Shown: positions 34,739-43,683, counted from the stretch's first letter. The stretch is DNA of 64,000 bases from Butyrivibrio sp. WCD3002 (GCF_000424265.1 NZ_AUJO01000006.1:124001-188000); one strand, 5' to 3'. Notes: generated from the sequence alone by a model not told the origin. A program made the numbers and translations.

Positions 34739-37066
34739 TCATGCAACCAGCTTCACGATAAAGGCGGCGATCCAGGCTATGATGCACTGCCACACAACGA
34801 CGCTGATGGCATATTTTGAGCCAAGTTCCCGTCTTATTGAGGCGATGGCTGCTACACAGGGTGTGTAAAGCAGGGAGAATACAAGCAAGGTTGCAGCTGC
34901 GGTGGTGGTAAGGGCAGCTTCCACGCCGTCCTCAAAGAGGACACCCATGGTGGTGATAACGCTTTCCTTGGCGATAAATCCGCTGATAAGGGAGGTTACA
35001 ACCCTCCAGTCTCCAAGCCCAAGAGGCACGAAAAGCGGAACCAAAACACCTGCTATTTTTGCCATAATACTGCTTGATGAGTCGGTTATATAATTAAGGT
35101 GCAGGTCAAAGCTCTGCAGGAACCACACTGCAATTGTTGCAAGGAAAATGATGCTGAAGGCTCTGGTGATAAAATCCTTTGCCTTCTCCCACAAAAGCTG
35201 AAGCACGTTTCTGACGCCGGGCATGCGGTAATTAGGAAGCTCCATTACGAAAGGCACCGCTTCGCCCTTAAACAACGTATTTTTATAGATAAGAGCAATC
35301 AAAATACCCACGATAATTCCAAGGAAGTACAGACCTGTAATGATAAATCCGCCTCTTCCCGGGAAAAATGCACTTACAAAAAACGCATAGATCGGCAGCT
35401 TCGCAGTGCAGCTCATGAAAGGTGTCAGAAGTATGGTCATCCTTCTGTCTCGTCTTGAAGGAAGGGTTCTTGTGGCCATAACAGCCGGCACAGTACAGCC
35501 AAAGCCGATCAGCAAAGGCACAATACTTCTGCCTGACAGACCTATTCGTCTTAGAAGCTTATCCATGAAAAAGGCAACTCTTGCCACATATCCGCTGTCT
35601 TCCATAAGTGACAGGAAAAAGAACAATGTAACTACGATGGGAAGGAAGCTTAAAACACTTCCGACGCCCTCAAATATACCCTTTATAACAAGTGCCTTTA
35701 TGGCCTCATTAACGCCTGCAAAAGTCATCCAGGCATCAACCTTATCCTGCAAAGCTTCAACCCCGGCGGCGATGATATCCTGCAAAAACGGGCCTACTAC
35801 ATTGAAGGTCAGATAAAATACCAGTGTCATGATAAGTACAAAGCAGGGAATAGCTGTCCATTTTCCGGTACATATCTTATCTATTTTCTCGGAACGGATT
35901 CTCTCCTTGCTCTCACCGGGCTTAACCACAGTCTGCTCGCAAACGCGTTCAATGAAATCATAGCGCATATCCGCAATTGCAGCGCTTCTGTCCATTCCGC
36001 TCTCTTTTTCCATCTGAACAATGGTGTGCTCAATCATCTCAAGCTCATTTTCATCTAGATCAAGCTGCTTATAAATCAGAGAATCGCCCTCTATCGCCTT
36101 GGTGGTGGCAAATCTGATGGGAAGTCCCGCTCTCTCTGCGTGATCCTCTATGATGTTTTCAACGGTATGTATGGCACGGTGAATCGCTCCGCCGTGATCT
36201 GTTTTCTGGCAAAAATCCTGCTTAACAGGTCTCTCCTGATAATCCGCAATATGGATGGCGTGCCTTATAAGCTCCGCAACACCTTCATTTTTCGCTGCAG
36301 AAATAGGTACAACAGGTACCCCAAGCAGCTGCTCCATTCTGTTAATGTCAATGGAGCCGTTATTTCCTTTAACCTCATCCATCATATTAAGCGCAACTAC
36401 CATGGGAATATCCATCTCAAGAAGCTGCATGGTGAGATACAGGTTTCTCTCTATGTTCATGGCATCCACGATATTGATTATTGCCTTAGGATGCTCTGAA
36501 AGTACAAAATTTCTGGATACAATCTCCTCACTGCTGTAGGGAGACATTGAATAAATGCCCGGAAGATCGGTTACAAGGGTATTAGGATGCTCTTTAATAG
36601 GTCCATCCTTTCTGTCCACCGTAACTCCGGGAAAATTACCAACGTGCTGATTAGAACCTGTCAGCTGATTGAAAAGTGTGGTCTTTCCGCAGTTCTGATT
36701 TCCCACCAGAGCGAAGGTTAAAACTGTTCCCTCAGGAAGCTTTTCGCCTTCACCGGGGGCGTGATATCTGCCATCCTCACCAAGACCCGGGTGCTCCGAG
36801 TTCTCAATCTTAGTGATTCTCTCGTGTTTGTTGGTTCTCTCGGAAATTGTCTCAATCTCGATTTTTTCCGCATCAGCAAGGCGAAGCGTAAGCTCATAGC
36901 CGTGAATCTGCAGTTCCATGGGATCGCCCATGGGCGCAAGCTTAATAACCGTCACTTCCGCTCCGGGAATCACTCCCATATCAAGAAAGTGCTGTCTGAG
37001 TGCACCGCTTCCTCCTACGGTTTTTATAACTGCCGACTGTCCAATCGGTAATGATTTTAAATTCAT
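34739..37066 (-). CDS. feoB: FeoA-FeoB fusion, ferrous iron transporter
   Basis: 775 residues. Residues about 1-75 form a FeoA SH3-like domain (PIGQSAVIKTVGGSGALRQHFLDMGVIPGAEV), then a 35-residue linker and FeoB: G1 GNQNCGKTT, G3 DLPGIYSM, G4 NMMD, the GDI region and about eight membrane spans with core gate motifs (FLPIVVTLFFFLSLMEDSGYVARVAFFMDKL and GFGCTVPAVMATRTL). It takes up Fe2+, driven or gated by GTP hydrolysis. AGGAG lies 5 nt before the ATG at 37066; the open frame extends 19 codons upstream without a site. It follows the SpoIIE phosphatase gene by 32 bp. The stop codon abuts the quasi-palindrome. Confidence 0.94.
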   Translation of the reverse strand: MNLKSLPIGQSAVIKTVGGSGALRQHFLDMGVIPGAEVTVIKLAPMGDPMELQIHGYELTLRLADAEKIEIETISERTNKHERITKIENSEHPGLGEDGRYHAPGEGEKLPEGTVLTFALVGNQNCGKTTLFNQLTGSNQHVGNFPGVTVDRKDGPIKEHPNTLVTDLPGIYSMSPYSSEEIVSRNFVLSEHPKAIINIVDAMNIERNLYLTMQLLEMDIPMVVALNMMDEVKGNNGSIDINRMEQLLGVPVVPISAAKNEGVAELIRHAIHIADYQERPVKQDFCQKTDHGGAIHRAIHTVENIIEDHAERAGLPIRFATTKAIEGDSLIYKQLDLDENELEMIEHTIVQMEKESGMDRSAAIADMRYDFIERVCEQTVVKPGESKERIRSEKIDKICTGKWTAIPCFVLIMTLVFYLTFNVVGPFLQDIIAAGVEALQDKVDAWMTFAGVNEAIKALVIKGIFEGVGSVLSFLPIVVTLFFFLSLMEDSGYVARVAFFMDKLLRRIGLSGRSIVPLLIGFGCTVPAVMATRTLPSRRDRRMTILLTPFMSCTAKLPIYAFFVSAFFPGRGGFIITGLYFLGIIVGILIALIYKNTLFKGEAVPFVMELPNYRMPGVRNVLQLLWEKAKDFITRAFSIIFLATIAVWFLQSFDLHLNYITDSSSSIMAKIAGVLVPLFVPLGLGDWRVVTSLISGFIAKESVITTMGVLFEDGVEAALTTTAAATLLVFSLLYTPCVAAIASIRRELGSKYAISVVVWQCIIAWIAAFIVKLVA

Positions 37067-37098
37067 TTTATCTCCTACAAAAATATATTTTTTACCCG

Positions 37099-38811
37099 CT
37101 ATTTTCCGCGGTATTCCATGCACAGCATGGTCAGATCGTCGAACTGCTCTGCATCATTAACGAATTTATCGATATCTGAGCGAACATTTTCGAGGACCCT
37201 GGCCGGTGATGCGAAAGGCTCAAGGTTTAGCGCATCCACCATACGACCTGTTCCGTACATTTCCTGTTCCGAATTCTCAGCCTCCGGAACGCCGTCTGTA
37301 TAGAGGAAAATCTTATCGCCGGGGAAAAGCTCCAGCTCGTATTCCTTATATTTGGACTCCTCCAGACCTCCTATAACAAAGCCGTGCTTATCCTTGAAAA
37401 GCTCGAATTTACCACCCTTTCGCATTATCGCGGGATACTCGTGTCCGGCATTAGCGCAGGTCATTTTTCCGGTGGAAATCTCAAGGATTCCAAGCCATGA
37501 TGTGACAAACATTCCAAGCTTATTGTTTGTGCAAAGGGCCTCATTGGTCTTTTCCATAATCTCTGCAGCTGATCGTCCAAGCATTGCGCAGCTCTGCATG
37601 ATAACCTTTGCTATCATCATAAACAGCGCCGCAGGAATTCCCTTTCCGGAAACATCCGCAATAAGCACGCACAAATGATCATCATCAATAAAGAAAAAGT
37701 CGTAGTAATCTCCTCCAACCTCTCTTGCCGGATCCATCATTGCAAAAATATCGATCTCATGCCTGTCAGGGAAAGGCGGAAAAGTGCTTGGCAGCATTGA
37801 CGCCTGAATTTTCGTTGCCAGCGAAAGCTCAGTGACAATGCGCTCTTTTTCAGCAGTGATTCCCTTAAGGTTTTCCTCATATTCGGAGATTTCCTTCTCC
37901 ATCTGAATCATGGTCTTGCTTAGATCCTCAATCTCATCCCCTGTATGTATTTCAAGGGCTGAAAAAAGCTCATTATTTGAAGCGCCGTCGTGCCTGCTCT
38001 TTACATAGTTTGCAGAGGCTCTCTCGATCTTTTTTATGGGTTCAACCAGATCCTCCCTCATACGCTTGGTCTGAAGCAATGAAATCAGTATGGTTACCGC
38101 AATGATTACAAGAATCAGTCTAAAGGAAAACTCTGCCATTCCCGTCACGATATCATGAATAGAAATATCCACGAGGACAAAGGCACATGTATTTCCGTCA
38201 TCGTCCTCTATTGGCTCAGCAACAGTGCAAAGAAGACCATATTTTTCAGTAAGCTCGATATCCGTGAGGATTGTACTCTTTCCTCCGCTTAAAAATCTTA
38301 TCAAGCCTTCGTGATTTACATCTTCCCACTCACCGGGATAGAGCCTTTCTGAAGGAACATCGTCGGAATCAACGATATATACGATCCTGTTATTTTCAGG
38401 GTCATACATTGCGATGTAAACATCATAGATATCATGATATTTGCAAATAGAATCCAGCAAATGCACCATGAAATCATAGGTTCCGCCCTGCCTTTTATCC
38501 ACCTTTGAAAAAAACTTATGATATTCATCTGTCCCGTTCATAAGCTTTTCTTCCTCAGACAGACTGTTGTAGATATCCATGACCTGCTTTGAAAAATTGA
38601 CTATATCGGTGGTGTGGATTATCGACATTTTTGTCTGCTTTGCTGTGCCGTCAGCGACTCTTATATACTGCTTTGTCAGCGACATTGCGTAAAAAGTAAG
38701 AGAAACAAAAAGAGCCATGATGCCAAGGATTACCGATGTTTTCACGATGGAAAACTTTGTCTTCTCCAAGATAGATCTTCTCTTGCCTTCTTTTGCCTGA
38801 TTTTCACTCAT
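37099..38811 (-). CDS. Membrane PP2C/SpoIIE-type serine phosphatase with extracellular sensor and HAMP domain
   Basis: 570 residues. Two membrane spans (about 22-45 and 225-250) enclose a 180-residue extracellular sensor that resembles a dCache/PAS-like fold (YDVYIAMYDPENNRIVYIVDSDD). A HAMP-like segment and a coiled coil follow, then the SpoIIE/RsbU phosphatase domain with the metal-binding motifs REVGGDYYDFF, LIADVSGKGIPAALFM, ANAGHEYPAI, LYTDGVPEA and FDDLTMLCME. Such enzymes dephosphorylate STAS anti-anti-sigma factors. The start at 38811 has GGGGAG about 11 nt upstream; a TTG eight codons earlier is possible. FeoAB is 32 bp downstream and a STAS gene is 1.1 kb upstream on the same strand. 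Confidence 0.88.
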   Translation of the reverse strand: MSENQAKEGKRRSILEKTKFSIVKTSVILGIMALFVSLTFYAMSLTKQYIRVADGTAKQTKMSIIHTTDIVNFSKQVMDIYNSLSEEEKLMNGTDEYHKFFSKVDKRQGGTYDFMVHLLDSICKYHDIYDVYIAMYDPENNRIVYIVDSDDVPSERLYPGEWEDVNHEGLIRFLSGGKSTILTDIELTEKYGLLCTVAEPIEDDDGNTCAFVLVDISIHDIVTGMAEFSFRLILVIIAVTILISLLQTKRMREDLVEPIKKIERASANYVKSRHDGASNNELFSALEIHTGDEIEDLSKTMIQMEKEISEYEENLKGITAEKERIVTELSLATKIQASMLPSTFPPFPDRHEIDIFAMMDPAREVGGDYYDFFFIDDDHLCVLIADVSGKGIPAALFMMIAKVIMQSCAMLGRSAAEIMEKTNEALCTNNKLGMFVTSWLGILEISTGKMTCANAGHEYPAIMRKGGKFELFKDKHGFVIGGLEESKYKEYELELFPGDKIFLYTDGVPEAENSEQEMYGTGRMVDALNLEPFASPARVLENVRSDIDKFVNDAEQFDDLTMLCMEYRGK

Positions 38812-38913
38812 TAAGATAGTATCTCCCCGTCCCAAAAACTAATCATTGATTATATAAAATATGATAAGATTATATAAAGCAATCCTTTTTATAATACAAC
38901 ATCTGGTGGAAAT

Positions 38914-39678
38914 ATGTATACAAATGCCAAGAAACATATTTTATCTAATTCCATAATGCTTGTTGCAATCATAAAAATAATAGCTGCCCTTTGCGAGGCA
39001 GGTCTGCGTTTCTTCATTCAGAAACAGAATTCCCTCAGCCCCGATATGCTGGATACAGTACTCTGGAGGTTGCAGCTTATCAACTCAGGCGTTCAGATTA
39101 TCCTTGCCACTCTGGTATTCTTTTTTGCATGGAAAAAACTTGATCACTACATGAGTCTTGTTCCCGCGGAAGACAGGAAGAAAATGGGTCTTCTTCAGAA
39201 GGAGTTTATAAACGATAAAATAGCCTCTCTCTCCGGATCCTCCGTGAGCAGGCTTTTGCAGCTATGGACCGTTATTTTCGTGGGTTCGGAGCTGGTCTAT
39301 GTTTTTACATCTATTACCTACAGACGTTTCATCAGCGCTCTGATGTCGGCACTGTCTGTGGGTGACGGTCTTACCGACGGTACATTTGTCATGCTCTACA
39401 ACATGACCCACGGCTTTAAATACATAGAGATGCTTTGCGCCATACTGCTTGGAGTCGTAATGACCGGTATTTTCTTAAGTGATCCCTACCTTAGAGTAGC
39501 GTCCCTCATCATTCTGCTTTTGTTCATGTTGGCCTTTGGGGTCTTACAGATGCAAACGGTAAATCTTATGGGCCGTTCAGTGGGCATCGTATGGACATCC
39601 CTTATTTACCACGCAACAGAGACCATCGGCCTTTTCCTGCTATCCCTGTATCTTTCAAAAAAATACAGAGGACTGTAA
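38914..39678 (+). CDS. Integral membrane protein of unknown function
   Basis: 254 residues with about six membrane spans (MLVAIIKIIAALCEAGLRFFI, GVQIILATLVFFFAWK, LLQLWTVIFVGSELVYVFTSI and others) and a cytoplasmic-looking loop EDRKKMGLLQKEF. Not recognised. Ribosome site GGTGGAAAT before the ATG. It diverges from the SpoIIE phosphatase and converges with the small ORF and STAS gene. A hairpin with CCCACGG/CCGCGGG at about 39701-39735 could end the transcript. Confidence 0.75.
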   Translation: MYTNAKKHILSNSIMLVAIIKIIAALCEAGLRFFIQKQNSLSPDMLDTVLWRLQLINSGVQIILATLVFFFAWKKLDHYMSLVPAEDRKKMGLLQKEFINDKIASLSGSSVSRLLQLWTVIFVGSELVYVFTSITYRRFISALMSALSVGDGLTDGTFVMLYNMTHGFKYIEMLCAILLGVVMTGIFLSDPYLRVASLIILLLFMLAFGVLQMQTVNLMGRSVGIVWTSLIYHATETIGLFLLSLYLSKKYRGL

Positions 39679-39754
39679 AGAGTTTTGAGCAAAAAAATCC
39701 CACGGAATTTTGAAAAATACCGCGGGAGCTGTTTTCATAAATTATGCAATTTTC

Positions 39755-39856
39755 TTAGTCCGCATATTTCTGTTGAATCTCCAGAATCTTATCAAAGCTT
39801 TCTCTGAAGGTATCTACAACTCTTGGCCAATAATATAAAATCATTTCCAAAATCAT
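39755..39856 (-). CDS. Candidate 33-residue small protein
   Basis: Sequence reads M-I-L-E-M-I-L-Y-Y-W-P-R then VVDTFRESFDKILEIQQKYAD. It has AAGGCGG six nt before the ATG and ends in TAA. The N-terminal third is hydrophobic with aromatic residues and the rest is a charged amphipathic helix. It lies downstream of the STAS gene, past a GC-rich hairpin, so may be made from read-through. No homologue is recalled. Confidence 0.45.
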   Translation of the reverse strand: MILEMILYYWPRVVDTFRESFDKILEIQQKYAD

Positions 39857-39878
39857 AGGGATCCGCCTTTTCCTAAAT

Positions 39879-39899
39879 AGCGGGCGATTTCCGCCCGCT
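39879..39899 (-). terminator. GC-rich hairpin downstream of the STAS gene
   Basis: 8-bp stem AGCGGGCG with loop ATTTC, 10 nt past the STAS stop codon; a short T run (ATTT) follows on the minus strand. Terminator or processing stem that separates the STAS message from the small ORF. Confidence 0.55.
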
Positions 39900-39908
39900 A
39901 CCTTAACC

Positions 39909-40202
39909 TTACTCGATAGTAAGAATATCTACAAAACCTGTTACCTCAAAAATCTCATTTATGGTCTCATTTACATTTTTTATAACCATGCTGCCCTGCT
40001 TATTCATAAGCTTCTGTGCTGAAAGCAGAACTCTTAAGCCTGCAGATGAAATATATTCAAGCTCTTTAAAGTCAAAAACAAGTTTTTCTACACCACCAAG
40101 GGACTTGAGCTCATCATCAAGCTGCGGTGATGTGGTTGTATCCAGTCTCCCTGCCACAGATATAAGTAATTCGCTTCCATTTGCTGTCTTATTTATTGTC
40201 AT
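39909..40202 (-). CDS. STAS-domain anti-sigma factor antagonist
   Basis: 97 residues, a single STAS domain of SpoIIAA/RsbV type. The phosphorylatable serine lies in YISSAGLRVLL, and the N-terminal strand ISVAGRLDTTT matches the family. It would be phosphorylated by a HATPase anti-sigma kinase and dephosphorylated by a SpoIIE-type enzyme. Immediately upstream on the same strand (52 bp) is the duplicated possible kinase relative at 40255-41463, and 3 kb away the SpoIIE phosphatase, so the three are candidates for one partner-switching circuit. Confidence 0.93.
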   Translation of the reverse strand: MTINKTANGSELLISVAGRLDTTTSPQLDDELKSLGGVEKLVFDFKELEYISSAGLRVLLSAQKLMNKQGSMVIKNVNETINEIFEVTGFVDILTIE

Positions 40203-40254
40203 TTTCTATCCTCCTGGTAAAAAATTATGTCTCACTTACTTTAAAGGGTCTGTC

Positions 40255-41463
40255 TCAACCTCTAAGCTCGTACACTATGGTCATATCTACTCTGTTGCCC
40301 TTAACGCCTACAAGAACATCCTTTGCAAGACTTCCAACAATAGACTTTTCAAGCTCATCGGTCGCCTGTTTGATAGCTTCCTTCTCCACATCAACTTCAG
40401 GAAGCGCTTCTCTGTAATCAGATAATGACCACATAACTGCAGGATCTATTCCATCCATAGCACCGTAAACACCAAGTGTTCCGTAGCCCACGGGCGTTCC
40501 GTTATACTCCTGAGAAAGCTTCATAACCTCGGTATAATGCAATATACCGTTTTCGATAATATCACCGATCTTACCCATTACGCCCTTAACAGCGCTGTTG
40601 CTCTTATCGGTTGAAACATCGATAAGCTCTTTCTTTGCGGGAGCACTCATGTTGGTCTTGGCAGTAAGCTTAAGACAGCACTCCTTTTTATATCTTTCAA
40701 ACCATATCTCAGCCTTATATTCAGTTGTCATGGCCTTCAGCATTCCGACTGTCTCCTCATAAATGAGTTTAAGTCTGGTTTCATCCTTCGGTGAAACCTC
40801 TAGCTCACTTACAAGCTCGTCACCTCTGCTATAAACTCTTTCCTCGTCGAGCTTGCTGCTCTCGATAATAGTTATTCCGCTGACGATCTCCGCAGGCTTT
40901 GAACCTATGGTATTAAGAGCCTCTGAGAAATCCTTTGTAACAACCATCTGAATTGTATTTTTATCGATACCAACTTCGATATCATCTGCCAGATTAGCAA
41001 CGATGGATCTCTCAAGATCATCCCAGGCTTCCTGAGAAAACTTGTCAGTTTCCTTCTTTTTTCTGAGATCGTCCTCATATTCCTTTAAGGACCAATTTGA
41101 ATTTCTGGGTGATTCGATCATGAAAGCTGATAAGAGCTGTCCGAAAAAGCCCTTTTCGCTTACATTTTCACCCGTTGATGACACTGACAAAAGCTCTTTT
41201 TGCTTATCCCTGTCAAGATGATTCTCGGCCTTTAGGAAAATTCTTGAAACTCTTGCATCTCCCTCCAACCAAAATTCAATGATTCCGTATCCAATGATGG
41301 ACTTTGCAAGTCTTAGAACCTCTTCTGAAAGAAGTCTGAGACGAAGGGCACTCTTGTCCTTAATACCCGTCTCAGCAATGTAGGAATCAACTGTCCCATA
41401 CGCGCTTTCAAGTGCTGATTCCAAATTCGCGATTTTTACGTGTTCAGACTGTACTTTATGCAT
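40255..41463 (-). CDS. Internally duplicated protein, possibly related to anti-sigma serine kinases
   Basis: 402 residues made of two copies of one domain of about 190 residues. The parts correspond as RLRLLSEEVLRLAKSI with RLKLIYEETVGMLKAM, FWLEGDARVSRIFLKAENHL with IWFERYKKECCLKLTAKTNM, and WDDLERSIVANLADDIEVGI with TDELEKSIVGSLAKDVLVGV. The RLxLxxEE helix resembles the start of the RsbW-type HATPase_c_2 fold, but the Asn, DxGxG and GxGL nucleotide motifs are missing, so if related it is not a kinase. GGAGGGG lies 3-4 nt before the ATG at 41463; an ATG four codons earlier has no site. It is cotranscribed with the STAS gene. Confidence 0.7.
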   Translation of the reverse strand: MHKVQSEHVKIANLESALESAYGTVDSYIAETGIKDKSALRLRLLSEEVLRLAKSIIGYGIIEFWLEGDARVSRIFLKAENHLDRDKQKELLSVSSTGENVSEKGFFGQLLSAFMIESPRNSNWSLKEYEDDLRKKKETDKFSQEAWDDLERSIVANLADDIEVGIDKNTIQMVVTKDFSEALNTIGSKPAEIVSGITIIESSKLDEERVYSRGDELVSELEVSPKDETRLKLIYEETVGMLKAMTTEYKAEIWFERYKKECCLKLTAKTNMSAPAKKELIDVSTDKSNSAVKGVMGKIGDIIENGILHYTEVMKLSQEYNGTPVGYGTLGVYGAMDGIDPAVMWSLSDYREALPEVDVEKEAIKQATDELEKSIVGSLAKDVLVGVKGNRVDMTIVYELRG

Positions 41464-41582
41464 TTTCCCCTCCATAATTATGAATTGTTAAACTCACCTT
41501 ATTTTATAATAATACATATTTTTGTTTCAAAAAACCGTCACATAAACTATTTATAAAATTTTATATATTTTTTATCACACAA

Positions 41583-41625
41583 AAAATCGATGCCACTGCG
41601 ATTTCACTGCAGTGGCATCGATTTT
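41583..41625. terminator. Intrinsic terminator after the BlaR-like gene
   Basis: Perfect 17-bp stem AAAATCGATGCCACTGC with a 9-nt loop, flanked by T runs in both directions. It lies 36 nt past the stop of the BlaR-like gene and 120 nt upstream of the duplicated-protein start. Confidence 0.88.
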
Positions 41626-41660
41626 ATTCATATATTGTATGAGGTTTAATACATCAAAAA

Positions 41661-43079
41661 TCAATAATCCAAAACAAACTCCGGCTTATCATTCCAGCTT
41701 CCGTCATCATTTTTGGACAAATGAAGATCGATGTAACCAAGGGTAACAGAACGCCATTCTTTTCCGGACAGCTGGAATCTGATGTTCATTTCAGAACCAT
41801 CCTCTTCTATAACAAGACCGTCGGAACTGTCATCAATTATTACGTCGTCTCTTGCAAAAATCTTTTCTATATCAGACAATTCAGCCTCAGTATATCCTTC
41901 AGCCATGTAATACTGCTTGATCTGCTGCTTGGTCAGGAAAGCGATTTCTTCCGATCCACGCATAATTCTGATCTTACCGTTACTCCATTCAACAGAAACC
42001 GGGGCATCAGCCTGATCACCGGAAGCGACAACCTCTGCGCTTTCTGAACTGCCAGGGTCCTGTGCACTTGCGGCTTCCTCGAACTGAACCTTTACTTCAT
42101 TGGACTCTACAATAACTCCGTCCACGACAACCTTGCTACTCTCTTCCCCGCTATTATTTGCAGAAGCTTCGCCAATCTCAGCGTAGGAATCCTTGAAATC
42201 CACGCGAGGAATTTTGTCTGTCGAAATCTCTATTTCAGCCTCGTCAGAGCCCTTTTCGGCAGAGCTTGTAAAGAAGCAACTAACCAGACCCAAAGTCAAA
42301 ACCGACAGAATCAAAACCAGCCATGTTGTGGCTTTTTTGTAGCCAAAGATATGCTTTACTCTTGATGACACACCGACACCGCCAAAGGCGAGCTGGTATG
42401 TATAAACATATCTTTTGTTGGTACTGCAACGAAGAAGTGCTGTGGCGTAGGACTTTTTCTCATCCAGAGACATACGGCTAATTACTTTCTCATCACAGGA
42501 GAGCTCTAAGTCCCTACAAAATAGTGCATATGAAATCCATACAAGTGGGTTGAACCAATGAACAGCAAGTAACAGGAATCCGATGTGTTTTCTTAAATGA
42601 TCGGCCCTTCTGATATGTGCTCTCTCGTGAGCCAGCACATTTTCAATAGTTGCTTTATCAAGTCCTGAAGGAATGTAAATTGCAGGTCTTAAAAAGCCCA
42701 TTACGAATGGTGTATCAATGTCATCGCATTTGTATACATTCCTGCCAAGCTTCGGCATTCTTACCGATGCGCGAACCTTTTTCCTGATCTTCATATAATT
42801 TAATTCCATGAGTGTAAGCACGATTAAAACACCGGCTAACCATATCCACTGGAATTCTTCATATTTAAAAACTTTTACAATACCGTGAAAATTCGGAAGT
42901 ACTCCGATCTTAGACTGAATCTGAAATGGCAGCATCAACCTCAGAGCCACTACAGACCACAACGCACCCATAAACCACTTTGGTGCCATATTGAGTAGAA
43001 AACGCAAAAGAATTACTACGGCAATAAGGCATGCGGCTACCATACTCATTTCCATTACTTTCATAAAAATCGTTTCCAT
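41661..43079 (-). CDS. BlaR1/MecR1-like membrane metalloprotease with a non-penicillin-binding C-terminal domain
   Basis: 472 residues of the M56 peptidase family. Four N-terminal membrane segments surround a gluzincin protease domain: HERAH at 151-155 and the distal ligand region LELSCDEKVI. A fourth span (TWLVLILSVLTLGLVSCFF) leads to an extracellular part of about 200 residues that is acidic (EIEISTDKIP, SGEESSKVVVDG) and lacks the SxxK and SDN motifs of the penicillin sensor in BlaR1. So it should cleave the neighbouring BlaI-like repressor on sensing a signal other than beta-lactam. It follows BlaI by 97 bp in one unit. Confidence 0.9.
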   Translation of the reverse strand: METIFMKVMEMSMVAACLIAVVILLRFLLNMAPKWFMGALWSVVALRLMLPFQIQSKIGVLPNFHGIVKVFKYEEFQWIWLAGVLIVLTLMELNYMKIRKKVRASVRMPKLGRNVYKCDDIDTPFVMGFLRPAIYIPSGLDKATIENVLAHERAHIRRADHLRKHIGFLLLAVHWFNPLVWISYALFCRDLELSCDEKVISRMSLDEKKSYATALLRCSTNKRYVYTYQLAFGGVGVSSRVKHIFGYKKATTWLVLILSVLTLGLVSCFFTSSAEKGSDEAEIEISTDKIPRVDFKDSYAEIGEASANNSGEESSKVVVDGVIVESNEVKVQFEEAASAQDPGSSESAEVVASGDQADAPVSVEWSNGKIRIMRGSEEIAFLTKQQIKQYYMAEGYTEAELSDIEKIFARDDVIIDDSSDGLVIEEDGSEMNIRFQLSGKEWRSVTLGYIDLHLSKNDDGSWNDKPEFVLDY

Positions 43080-43176
43080 TTGTTATCCTCCGTCTGACTA
43101 AGTATGTTATAGTTCACGTTTTTTACTACTTTGCACTTGTATGATAGCCGTATATATGCCTATGCCGTTTTCTGAT

Positions 43177-43533
43177 TTAATTTACAGCGTTGTCAATTAT
43201 TTTCTGGATTTCGTTCAACTCTTTTTTTGACAACTTCTGATGCGATGTAAATGCCGCCAGAAAAGCGGGTAATGATCCGCCAAATGTTTCCTCGACAAAT
43301 TCCTCACTTCTCCTTGTATAAAACTCCTCCTGAGAAATCAACGATGTAACAACACCGTCAACATTCTTGAAGAGTCCTTTTTCGCATAGCTTCTTCAAAA
43401 CTGTGTACGTAGTAGATTTTTTCCAACCAAACTCTTCGGCACAAAGCTTTACAAGCTCTCCTGAACCCACAGGCTCCATCTCCCATATAAGTTTGGCAAA
43501 TTGCATTTGAACTTCACCTAATTCAACAGCCAT
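43177..43533 (-). CDS. BlaI/MecI-family transcriptional repressor
   Basis: 118 residues with a winged helix (about 5-70: ELGEVQMQFAKLIWEMEPVGSGELVKLC, recognition helix WKKSTTYTVLKKLCEKGL) and a C-terminal dimerisation helix (SKKELNEIQKIIDNAV), the BlaI layout. GGGGGG lies 5 nt before the ATG. Two matching dyads precede the gene, one over the promoter, so autoregulation is likely. The cleavage by the M56 protease in the same operon would relieve repression. Confidence 0.93.
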   Translation of the reverse strand: MAVELGEVQMQFAKLIWEMEPVGSGELVKLCAEEFGWKKSTTYTVLKKLCEKGLFKNVDGVVTSLISQEEFYTRRSEEFVEETFGGSLPAFLAAFTSHQKLSKKELNEIQKIIDNAVN

Positions 43534-43550
43534 GACAACCCCCCTCTTTG

Positions 43551-43607
43551 GTCTATTCGCTATCGACTTATTAATCAGAGTCTACCTCAAATAGACCACC
43601 GTGTCAA
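43551..43607 (-). promoter_or_regulatory. Promoter and two 17-bp operator dyads of the blaI-blaR-like operon
   Basis: On the minus strand TTGACA (43602-43607) and TAGACT (43579-43584) are 17 nt apart. The dyad GTCTA-N7-TAGAC at 43580-43596 is perfect and overlaps the spacer and the -10. A second site of the same form with one mismatch (TCGAC) lies at 43551-43567, 29 bp downstream, near the expected start. Two sites at about three-turn spacing are typical of BlaI-type repressors, although this half-site differs from the classic TACA. Confidence 0.65.
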
Positions 43608-43683
43608 CCTCAAAAACCCAGAAAATATCACGTTTTTTGTGCTTTACTATATCTTGTGTTAAAAAAAATCCGTGCCACAAAAT

